Positions 7,181 through 13,191 of a DNA stretch of 15,175 nucleotides are shown piece by piece. This DNA is from CAIZGX01 sp044354975 (GTDB taxonomy: Bacteria > Bacteroidota > Bacteroidia > Flavobacteriales_D > Sanyastnellaceae). The stretch spans positions 1-15,175 of the forward strand of contig JBIKZA010000057.1 in the NCBI GenBank assembly GCA_044354975.1. The letters are read 5' to 3'. The notes below the pieces were generated by a model, which was not told the DNA's origin, made no database searches, and saw only the letters and a list, made by a program, of their open reading frames with translations. Every line of letters begins with the position of its first letter. Position 1 is the stretch's first letter. Position numbers and translations under genes: made by a program.

Positions 7181-8707
7181 ATGAAAAAAGTATTACTTTC
7201 TCTATCCTTAGCCTTGAGCTTTGCAGTATCGCAGGCACAAACGGCTTTTGAAATCATTCAAAACTCTCCGAACCACACTACGCTTGAAGCGGCAGTATTG
7301 GCAGCTGGACTAGACGGAGCGTTAAACACGCTTGACCCTATCACCGTTTTCGCTCCAACCGATGATGCATTCAATGCGCTTCCAGCTGGAACGGTTGCTG
7401 CTCTATTGGCTGACATTCCTGCTTTGACTGACATCTTGTTGTACCATGTTTTCAGCGGAGCTGCTGTCTTATCAACTGATCTTGTTGATGGCCAAATAGC
7501 TACTATGTACAACGGCGCAGACATTACTGTAACAATCAATAACGGTGTTTTCATTAATGGAACAAGCCAAGTTATTGTTGCTGACATTGCAGCTTCTAAC
7601 GGCGTTGTTCACGTAGTGAACGAGGTATTAATTCCTTCAGCACCGCAGCTTTACACTATTTGGGATGTGATTCAAAACTCACCGGACCACAACACATTAG
7701 AGGATGTAGTTGGACTTGCAGGATTGGACGGTGCATTGGACAGCGAAGGTGCATACACTGTATTCGCTCCAACCGATGCGGCTTTCGCCTTGGTACCACA
7801 GCCAATCATTGATGCACTTTTAGCAGATCCGAATGGCGCATTGACTTATGTATTAACTTACCACGTTGTTCCATCTGTAGCGCTTTCTACAGATCTTTCA
7901 GACGGTCAGTTCATTACAACACTTTCTGGCGTTGATATCACTGTTTCTATTGTAAATGGAGATGTATTTATCAATCAAGCGCAAGTAATCGTTGCTGACT
8001 TTGTAACCGACAACGGCGTAGTGCACGTTATAGATGCTGTAATTGCACCTGGTATTATAGCGAATAACGTTTGGGATGCAATTCAAGGTTCTCCTGTTCA
8101 TACCATCCTTGAGACTGGTGTTCTTGCTGCTGGGTTAGATGGAACTTTGCAAAACGATTATTTCTATACTGTGTTTGCTCCAACCGATGGTGCCTTTGGT
8201 GCTTTACCAGCTGGCACTATCGAATCTTTAATCGCAAATCCAACAGCTTTGACAGATGTTTTGCTTTATCATGTTGTAGGCTCTGTAGTAGCTTCAACAG
8301 ATCTTGTAGATGGTCAAGACGTTACAATGTTGCAAGGTGACAATACTACGATTACTCTACCAATGGGTGGTGCAATGATTAACAATGCAAACATTGTTGC
8401 GGCTGATTTGAGAACTTGGAATGGAATTGTTCATGTAATTGACGCAGTTCTTTTGCCACCAGCATCTGTAAACGATATTTTGAACTCTTCGGTTCAGGCT
8501 TATCCTAACCCTTGTACAGATGTATTAACGATCGAAAGAAAATCAGCTTCTGCTGAGAACTATTCTATCTACAATGTTTCTGGACAGTTAGTAGCTAGCG
8601 GACTTTTGAATAATACGTTGAATAGCATTTCTACAAACGCATTTACTCCAGGTATGTATTCTGTGGTTACTGAAAGTGGAAGTCACTTCAATTTCATTAA
8701 GAACTAG
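7181..8707 (+). CDS. Secreted protein with three fasciclin (FAS1) domains and a T9SS sorting domain
   Basis: 508 residues. A signal peptide (1-20, ending AVSQAQ) is followed by three FAS1 domains at about 23-150, 160-288 and 297-424. Each carries the H1 motif TVFAPTD (55-61, 193-199, 330-336), the central YH motif (LLYHV 86-90, LTYHV 225-229, LLYHV 361-365) and the closing H2 strand (VVHVV 142-146, VVHVI 280-284, IVHVI 416-420). FAS1 domains mediate adhesion and matrix contacts. The C-terminus (about 438-508) is a type A Por secretion/T9SS sorting domain: AYPNPCTDVLTI, YNVSGQLVASG, FTPGMYSVV. The protein should therefore be exported by Sec, moved through the outer membrane by T9SS and attached or released. 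The A-rich leader just before the ATG (AATTAAACAAAA-like) is common in well expressed Bacteroidota genes. A weak TAAGTTTTG at 7116-7124 is the only -7-like sequence upstream. The gene is monocistronic, with a strong terminator downstream. Confidence 0.95.
   Translation: MKKVLLSLSLALSFAVSQAQTAFEIIQNSPNHTTLEAAVLAAGLDGALNTLDPITVFAPTDDAFNALPAGTVAALLADIPALTDILLYHVFSGAAVLSTDLVDGQIATMYNGADITVTINNGVFINGTSQVIVADIAASNGVVHVVNEVLIPSAPQLYTIWDVIQNSPDHNTLEDVVGLAGLDGALDSEGAYTVFAPTDAAFALVPQPIIDALLADPNGALTYVLTYHVVPSVALSTDLSDGQFITTLSGVDITVSIVNGDVFINQAQVIVADFVTDNGVVHVIDAVIAPGIIANNVWDAIQGSPVHTILETGVLAAGLDGTLQNDYFYTVFAPTDGAFGALPAGTIESLIANPTALTDVLLYHVVGSVVASTDLVDGQDVTMLQGDNTTITLPMGGAMINNANIVAADLRTWNGIVHVIDAVLLPPASVNDILNSSVQAYPNPCTDVLTIERKSASAENYSIYNVSGQLVASGLLNNTLNSISTNAFTPGMYSVVTESGSHFNFIKN
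7247..8452 (+). repeat. Three tandem FAS1-encoding repeat units (about 411-414 bp period)
   Basis: The three FAS1 domains remain visibly related at DNA level. The 13-base string GCTCCAACCGATG occurs at 7352, 7766 and 8177, giving periods of 414 and 411 bases, or 138 and 137 codons. Units 1 and 3 share more than either does with unit 2 (for example LAAGLDG, ALPAGTI/V, STDLVDGQ), which suggests ordered duplication or gene conversion. The period counts whole codons, so units could be gained or lost in frame. Confidence 0.8.
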
Positions 8708-8744
8708 ACCTTCCATAGACGGTTTAGATTGTAGTTAAGGTGAG

Positions 8745-8772
8745 AAGAGCGGGAATTTCCCGCTCTTTTTTT
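8745..8772 (+). terminator. Intrinsic terminator after the fasciclin gene
   Basis: A perfect 10-bp stem (8745-8754 with 8758-8767, core GAGCGGGA/TCCCGCTC) closes a 3-base loop and runs into seven T residues (8766-8772). It lies 37 bases after the fasciclin stop. The T tract reaches the stop codon of the convergent AlbA_2 gene. On the minus strand the hairpin follows that gene but has a poor T tract, so it probably works mainly for the + strand. Confidence 0.9.
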
Positions 8773-9391
8773 ATTTTAATGAATAAGTCGCTTTCCCTTG
8801 TTCGAAGTTTTCAATAACGATTCCCCATTTCATAAGTTTCGCTAGTTTCCGAATTAAGATAGGTCTTGGTGTGCCTGCCTTTCGAGCCAATTGATTCAAT
8901 GTGAAAGACTGTTGTTTCAACAAAGAAAAAAGTTGTTCTTCTCTTTCTGACATTTGGAAGAGTTCGTTCGAATCTTGTTGGGAAGAAACCTCTTGCATGG
9001 CAATCCAAACGATTGAAGCCGGAAGTGTAACATCGTGCTCGCGAACAAAGGCTTTCCAGCCTTCTTCAACTTTTGCTAAATGTGGTTTTACTAATGATTC
9101 TTCAATTTGAATTTCAAGAATTGCCTTTCCTTCCACCTTCCAAACGGAATGTGTAAAATGAATGGGCGGCTGACAAAATTCTTCGGCGCTACGAATGATC
9201 ATGTGAATCTCTTCTTCCGGACGAATGCCAGAAACGTTCCCGTTGTCTTTTACTCCAATGAGTAATCTCCCTCCTACAGTATTGGCGAATGCCACAAGCG
9301 ATCGTGCAATTTTCTGCGCGTCGTCTATGCGCATTTTAAAGTCTTGCTTCAAATGCTCTCCTTCCGCAATGTAGGTTAGCACGTAAGACAT
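8771..9391 (-). CDS. AlbA_2 (Schlafen-like) domain protein with a C-terminal winged helix
   Basis: 206 residues. Residues about 8-120 match the AlbA_2/Schlafen AlbA fold often annotated as an ATP-binding or HTH transcriptional regulator: EGEHLKQDFKMRIDDAQKIARSLVAFAN, where a charged start leads to the typical helix. Then come GGRLLIGVKDNGNVSGI (40-56) and PPIHFTHSVW with the strand KAILEIQIEES. After a Gln/Ser-rich linker (about 133-145) a short helical region (EREEQLFSLLKQQSFTLNQLARKAG, then IRKLAKLMKWGIVI) looks like a winged helix for DNA binding. Its start is 3 bases after the YtxJ stop, so it is the last gene of the peroxidase operon. A regulatory or nucleic-acid-related role is inferred. 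No function can be assigned from sequence alone. Confidence 0.8.
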   Translation of the reverse strand: MSYVLTYIAEGEHLKQDFKMRIDDAQKIARSLVAFANTVGGRLLIGVKDNGNVSGIRPEEEIHMIIRSAEEFCQPPIHFTHSVWKVEGKAILEIQIEESLVKPHLAKVEEGWKAFVREHDVTLPASIVWIAMQEVSSQQDSNELFQMSEREEQLFSLLKQQSFTLNQLARKAGTPRPILIRKLAKLMKWGIVIENFEQGKATYSLK

Positions 9392-9394
9392 GAT

Positions 9395-9715
9395 TTATGC
9401 TTCGAGAAGTTCGGCGACGTAGATGGATAAGTGAGAAGCAAACTTCAATACTTTCCCGTTTTCAATTAGAATGGCTTGTGGCGACTCGTGCTCTACTCCG
9501 GTGTCTTGTGCTATCGCATTTGAGATATTACGATGCTCTAAAAGATCTAAGTAATAAGGCTTCACTGAAGAAGTAGTATCCCAATCGCGTTCAAAACGGG
9601 ACAATGCAGTAGTACTAATACTGCAGCGTGTACTGTGTTTAAATACGACAAACTTTACTTCGGATTCAAGCATGGCATTCCATTGCTCAACCGAGTTCAA
9701 CTGATTCCAATTCAT
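9395..9715 (-). CDS. ytxJ: Bacillithiol system redox-active protein YtxJ
   Basis: 106 residues with a thioredoxin-like fold of the DUF2847/YtxJ family. It has the family N-terminus WNQLNSVEQWNAML, strand KFVVFKHSTRCSIS with a single redox cysteine C31, YYLDLLEHRNISNAIA, and the expected cis-proline region HESPQAILIENGKVL (P79). YtxJ is a predicted monothiol bacilliredoxin that would remove bacillithiol from proteins. Bacillithiol synthesis genes are not in this window, so the presence of the thiol is an inference from this gene. The start (ATG 9715-9713) lies 7 bases after the peroxidase stop. The peroxidase, YtxJ and AlbA_2 genes read as one transcript. Confidence 0.9.
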   Translation of the reverse strand: MNWNQLNSVEQWNAMLESEVKFVVFKHSTRCSISTTALSRFERDWDTTSSVKPYYLDLLEHRNISNAIAQDTGVEHESPQAILIENGKVLKFASHLSIYVAELLEA

Positions 9716-9722
9716 GATAGAA

Positions 9723-10310
9723 TTATTTAATCAAAGAAGTCAATTCTGCATCTAAAGGTTTTACACCCGATGGGAATTCAGCTAACCACTCTCCTTCTGG
9801 GGAGATTAAGAATTTATGAAAGTTCCACTTCACATTGCCATCTGCAACACCGTTTAAGGCCTTTTGTGTTAGATATTGGTAGACTCCATGTTGATTCTTT
9901 CCTTTCACATCGATTTTCTCTGTTAATGGAAAAGTAACTCCGTAGTTTTTTTGGCAGAATGAAACAATCTCTTCGCTTGTTCCCGGCTCTTGTCCAAGAA
10001 ATTGGTTGCAAGGAAATCCGATAATCACCAATTTACCCTGGTACTGTTGGTATAATTTTTCAAGGTCTTCGTACTGAGGCGTGTATCCGCATTTTGAAGC
10101 GACATTCACACACAAGACATATTTTCCTTTGTAATCGGCCATGTTCATGACCTTGCCGTCGATGGCATTAACTGTTAAATCGTGAAAGCTCATTTTATTT
10201 GTTCCTATTGGTTTTGAAGGTTTTTCCCATCTGCTGCGCATTGACAAAGCCGCTGCAGAAGAAAGGGCTAAGACTAGTAATCCGACGATATAAATTGTTT
10301 TCATATTCAT
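9723..10310 (-). CDS. Glutathione peroxidase family thiol peroxidase, membrane-anchored or exported
   Basis: 195 residues. The catalytic tetrad typical of the family is present: peroxidatic C74 in NVASKCGYT (Cys in place of Sec), Q107 in FLGQEPG, and W162/N163 in KWNFHKFLIS. The family block GFPCNQF is at 98-104. C119 in SFCQKNYGVTFP aligns by eye with the second cysteine of BtuE-type peroxidases and may be the resolving cysteine, which would imply reduction by thioredoxin rather than glutathione. Residues 5-22 are hydrophobic (IYIVGLLVLALSSAAALS) and form a signal anchor or signal peptide, so the enzyme probably acts at the cytoplasmic membrane or in the periplasm. It reduces H2O2 or lipid hydroperoxides. 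An ATG at 10304 (M3) is an alternative start. It is first in the operon with ytxJ and divergent from the diiron-oxidase candidate, with 64 bases between them. Confidence 0.95.
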   Translation of the reverse strand: MNMKTIYIVGLLVLALSSAAALSMRSRWEKPSKPIGTNKMSFHDLTVNAIDGKVMNMADYKGKYVLCVNVASKCGYTPQYEDLEKLYQQYQGKLVIIGFPCNQFLGQEPGTSEEIVSFCQKNYGVTFPLTEKIDVKGKNQHGVYQYLTQKALNGVADGNVKWNFHKFLISPEGEWLAEFPSGVKPLDAELTSLIK

Positions 10311-10350
10311 TTAACAAAATAAGAATTAGAATGTTTAGAAACTGTGCAAT

Positions 10351-10358
10351 TATATTTG
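10351..10358 (+). promoter_or_regulatory. Candidate -7 element for the four-gene operon
   Basis: TATATTTG is an exact TAnnTTTG match that ends 16 bases before the ATG at 10375, giving a leader of roughly ten bases. No TTG is found at the expected -33 position (about 10325-10331), where the sequence is TTAGAATG. The same 64-base gap must hold the divergent peroxidase promoter. Confidence 0.45.
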
Positions 10359-10374
10359 CAACCGAAACAAAAGT

Positions 10375-11082
10375 ATGGAAGACATCGCATTACAACACAA
10401 GGCTGTTCATCATTCTTATTTACAAAAACTTTCCCAAGGTGAATTTTCAGACATGAAAAAGGCATTGGCCTACTTCGCTAGTCAGTACGAATGTTACAGC
10501 GCATGGTTCCCCAAGTACTTACATGCTGTTATTGACAAACTCTCGAGTCCATCGCACAAAGCGCATTTGCTTGAAAATCTCGAAGAAGAAAAAGGACATT
10601 TACCTGAAAATGATTTGAAAGCCATTCGTGCGATGGGAATTGACGATGAATGGGTTTTAGGAATTCCTCATCCGACTTTGTTTCATCGATTTAAAATCGC
10701 CATTTCTTCTGGACTTGAATTTAATATGAATGAGGCTGTAGAAACATGGCGTAATTCTTTTCTTGTTTATTTGGAAAACTGTTCTGAGGCTGAGGCCGTT
10801 GGGGCCATTGGACTGGGGACTGAAAGTGTAGTCAAACATATTTATCGTCCAATTATTGAATCGATTTCTGTTCATACCGAACTTACCATTCGTGATTATG
10901 TCTTTTTTCCTTTACACACAGAAGTAGACGATGAACACGGAAAAGTCTTGTTGGCCATAGCAAATGACCTAGCTTCGCAGAGTAAAGAAAATGCGCAGTT
11001 GGTTCGCAAGGGCATGGAAACTGCGCTTGACCTTCGCGCTGAATTTTGGACCAAATTAGAATTGGAAACGAACGCACTATAA
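10375..11082 (+). CDS. Heme-oxygenase-like diiron oxidase (HDO) candidate, CADD/TenA-PqqC superfamily
   Basis: 235 residues, all-helical in appearance. The motif HTEVDDEH at 181-188 fits the HxxxDxxH pattern (H181, D185, H188) of the last metal-binding helix in heme-oxygenase-like diiron enzymes such as CADD. EEEKGH ends in an ExxH pair (E72, H75), which fits the earlier ligand helix, and E150 in GLGTESVVKHIYRP fits the ligand glutamate of the middle helix. The start (HKAVHHSYLQKLSQGEFSDMKKALAYFASQY) has the TenA/PqqC look. Relatives carry out radical or oxygen-dependent chemistry on small molecules or on their own side chains. The protein is soluble and cytoplasmic. It is the first gene of a block whose next genes follow after 2, 6 and 1 bases. 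The substrate is unknown. A heme-degrading role is unlikely given the carboxylate/histidine set. The superfamily call is more certain than the metal count. Confidence 0.75.
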   Translation: MEDIALQHKAVHHSYLQKLSQGEFSDMKKALAYFASQYECYSAWFPKYLHAVIDKLSSPSHKAHLLENLEEEKGHLPENDLKAIRAMGIDDEWVLGIPHPTLFHRFKIAISSGLEFNMNEAVETWRNSFLVYLENCSEAEAVGAIGLGTESVVKHIYRPIIESISVHTELTIRDYVFFPLHTEVDDEHGKVLLAIANDLASQSKENAQLVRKGMETALDLRAEFWTKLELETNAL

Positions 11083-11084
11083 TT

Positions 11085-11843
11085 ATGAAGCACCCCTTAA
11101 TTCAGGCCTACGAGAGTGATTTTTTTGATGAAGAGGAAAAGTATTTTGTTCAAGATTGTTTGGGTGCGTACATCCGTTCGTTCAAGATAAGAAGCGATAC
11201 CGACAAGTGGCGTGAGTTCATTGCTGAGTTGAATTCAACGGAGAAGCAATGGGCCCTTCATGCGTTAATGACCGATGATGAGCTGAAGGTAAATGCGTTG
11301 TTTGAGGAGGGAAAGAAAGACATTGAAGTTGACGTGGCCTTGCATGAGTTGTTGGATTTCACTTACGAGCAAGTATTGTTTCTTCGTTTGAAACCCTTGA
11401 CGGATGCTGTTTTGCTGAAGACATCGTTAACGCCCGATGAAGATGACGCTCTGTTTGAACACCACATTGATAAAGAGAGCGGAAAGGAATTGTACAGAAA
11501 CACCGTTGAGAAATTGAATGTCGATTTCTTCGTAGAGCGTTTGGATTTTCCTTTGGAAGTCCTTGACCCTCGAATTGTCCGTGTTTCTCCGAATAAAAAC
11601 AATGAGTTGCACAAACATGCTCACGAGACTGTATTTGTATTCTTCAAAGGAAGCGGGCAAGTCTTGATTGATGACGTTACAGTTCCTGTTCATCCGGGAA
11701 GCATTGTGTATATTCCAAGATGGGCGTTGCACCAGTCGCAGAATTTGAGCAACGAGGAGATGGTATTTTTAGCGGTTGCCGATTTTGGTTTTACTGAAAA
11801 AGCATTCATTGGAAACTACCTGAAGACTGCACGAATGAAATAG
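11085..11843 (+). CDS. Protein with a helical N-terminal region and a C-terminal cupin domain
   Basis: 252 residues from the ATG at 11085, two bases after the previous stop. A longer TTG-started frame from 11046 overlaps the upstream gene and is not preferred. Residues about 1-150 are acidic and helical with no recognised domain. Residues about 160-235 are a cupin_2 barrel. Motif 1 reads HKHAHETVFVFFKG (176-189) and motif 2 PGSIVYIPRWALHQSQN (204-220), with H176, H178 and H216 available as metal ligands. At the position where cupins of this type usually have the ligand glutamate (HxHx3E) there is T182, while the neighbouring E181 precedes it, so the metal set may be unusual or three-histidine. 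A dioxygenase, isomerase or sensor role is possible. The context suggests an enzyme acting with the diiron candidate and the class IV enzyme. Function unknown. Confidence 0.75.
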   Translation: MKHPLIQAYESDFFDEEEKYFVQDCLGAYIRSFKIRSDTDKWREFIAELNSTEKQWALHALMTDDELKVNALFEEGKKDIEVDVALHELLDFTYEQVLFLRLKPLTDAVLLKTSLTPDEDDALFEHHIDKESGKELYRNTVEKLNVDFFVERLDFPLEVLDPRIVRVSPNKNNELHKHAHETVFVFFKGSGQVLIDDVTVPVHPGSIVYIPRWALHQSQNLSNEEMVFLAVADFGFTEKAFIGNYLKTARMK

Positions 11844-11849
11844 TGTAAC

Positions 11850-12329
11850 ATGAGAAAAGCATTGTTCCTAGACAGAGATGGCGTTATTAATCATGATCCT
11901 GGAGATTACACCTATTCGCTCGACGAATTCGTAATTCTACCAACGGTCATGGAAGCTTTGCAGTTAGCCGTTTCAAAAGGATTCGAGTTGGTGGTGGTTA
12001 CGAATCAAGCTGGAATTTCTCGCGGACTTTATACCAAAGAAGAAGTGGATCGCATTCACGATTTTTTCCAATCGGAATGCAAAAAGAACAACGTTGAAAT
12101 TTTGGAGTTCTTCTACTCTGTTCATCATCCAGATATCTGCAACTCCCTTTCGCGCAAGCCTGCGGGCCTTTGGGTAGAGCGCGCTTGTGCGAAGTATAAG
12201 TTCGACAAAGATGCGAGTGTTATGATTGGAGATCGCGACCGCGATGTGATGTGCGCGAATGCAGCAGGTGTTCTCGGAATTCAAATGAAGCAGAACGGCG
12301 ACTTGTTAGAATACATAAAAGCACTTTAA
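11850..12329 (+). CDS. HAD-IIIA phosphatase, GmhB/HisB-N-like, with a degenerate zinc loop
   Basis: 159 residues. HAD motif I is FLDRDGVIN (6-14) with nucleophile D8 and acid/base D10, motif II TNQAGISRG (51-59), K103 in SRKP, and motif IV MIGDRDRDVMCANAAG (125-140). This is the signature of D-glycero-D-manno-heptose-1,7-bisphosphate 7-phosphatase (GmhB) and histidinol-phosphatase relatives, at normal family length. Those enzymes carry a zinc-binding loop of the form CxH...CxCRKP. Here it reads SVHHPDICNSLSRKP (90-104): H92 is kept, but the three expected cysteines are S90, S99 and S101. C97 is the only nearby cysteine, so zinc is probably absent. The start is 6 bases after the cupin stop. 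The substrate may be a phosphorylated intermediate of the pathway encoded here rather than a heptose, but this is inference. Confidence 0.88.
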   Translation: MRKALFLDRDGVINHDPGDYTYSLDEFVILPTVMEALQLAVSKGFELVVVTNQAGISRGLYTKEEVDRIHDFFQSECKKNNVEILEFFYSVHHPDICNSLSRKPAGLWVERACAKYKFDKDASVMIGDRDRDVMCANAAGVLGIQMKQNGDLLEYIKAL

Positions 12330-12330
12330 A

Positions 12331-13161
12331 ATGTTGATTTGTTCGAACGGAAAATTCATAGAGGAATCTGAACTTCTTCTCGATGTTCGCACCAATCGCG
12401 CCTTTCGTTACGGTGATGGATTTTTCGAAACCATTCGTTTCGAACACAATCGCATTCCACTTTTCAGGTATCATTTGCAACGCATAGAAGTCTCGAACAA
12501 TCTTTTTAAGTTCGAACCTTCGACATTTTCATTTTCAAATATCGAAATGCTGATTGGACAGACCTTTCAGTTAAACAACATTGAATCTGGAATTGCACGC
12601 GTAACATTCTTCAGATCCGGTGAAGGACGATACAACCCCATTCAAAATGAAATGAATTTTTTGATTGAAGTCACCGAGCAATCATTCGGTTCTTATTTTT
12701 CTTTGTTGAAGGAAGTAGGTATTTCAGAGCAAAGCGTTTTGCATACACATCGGTTTTCACACATTAAATCTTTGAACGCATTGCCTTATGTATTAGCGGC
12801 CATGGAAGCGAAAGAAAAGCTATGGAACGAATGTCTACTTCCAAATATTAAAAATGAAATAGCCGAGGGAACTTGGAGTTCGTTGGTGTGGATGGAAGAA
12901 GATCAGTTGTTCACTCCTCCGCTTTCAAGCGGATGTGTAGACAGCACCATGAAGAACGCCTTGAAGGAAATGCTTCAAACAAAAGGAAAGGTTTTGATTG
13001 AAAAACCTTGTCAAGTTTCCAACCTTCAAGCTGCTCAAGAAGTTTGGCTACTCAATGCTACTCGCGGAATTCAGGCGGTTGAACAGTTTCAGGGCTTTTC
13101 ATATTCGCACGAAATAGCCAAAGCAACAGGGCGAGATTTGGAAGATTTTCTTTCCAAATAA
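12331..13161 (+). CDS. Class IV PLP-dependent aminotransferase/lyase (PabC- or BCAT-like)
   Basis: 276 residues, fold-type IV PLP enzyme. The N-terminus has RAFRYGDGFFETIRF (23-37), the family entry motif. The catalytic PLP lysine is K146 in FSHIKSLNALPYVLA, matching the KxxN pattern of this class. E179 in AEGTWSS fits the acid that contacts the PLP ring nitrogen. GCVDSTMKNAL (201-211) and WLLNATRGIQAV (239-250) match the later phosphate- and substrate-binding loops. Relatives include 4-amino-4-deoxychorismate lyase (PabC), branched-chain aminotransferase and D-amino acid aminotransferase, and the substrate cannot be decided by eye. The ATG is one base after the HAD stop. No pabA or pabB partner is present in the window. 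Confidence 0.88.
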   Translation: MLICSNGKFIEESELLLDVRTNRAFRYGDGFFETIRFEHNRIPLFRYHLQRIEVSNNLFKFEPSTFSFSNIEMLIGQTFQLNNIESGIARVTFFRSGEGRYNPIQNEMNFLIEVTEQSFGSYFSLLKEVGISEQSVLHTHRFSHIKSLNALPYVLAAMEAKEKLWNECLLPNIKNEIAEGTWSSLVWMEEDQLFTPPLSSGCVDSTMKNALKEMLQTKGKVLIEKPCQVSNLQAAQEVWLLNATRGIQAVEQFQGFSYSHEIAKATGRDLEDFLSK

Positions 13162-13191
13162 ACCCCTCTCCTTTCGTATTTTAGCACCGCT

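Noticed and set aside
7352..8189. Spaced short repeats that might suggest a CRISPR-like array
   Set aside because: The repeats are 13 bases at a 411-414-base period inside a coding frame and encode the FAS1 APTD motif, so they come from domain duplication.
10375..11082. Classical heme oxygenase or TenA thiaminase
   Set aside because: The HxxxDxxH and ExxH residues fit a metal-ligand set of HDO enzymes, and no thiamin genes or heme uptake genes are adjacent.
11046..11084. N-terminal extension of the cupin protein from a TTG at 11046
   Set aside because: It would overlap the upstream gene by 37 bases, whereas the ATG at 11085 gives a normal 2-base operon gap.
11850..12329. Bona fide gmhB of lipopolysaccharide heptose synthesis
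   Set aside because: The zinc ligands are missing and no other heptose gene (gmhA, hldE, hldD) is nearby, so the gene symbol is not used.
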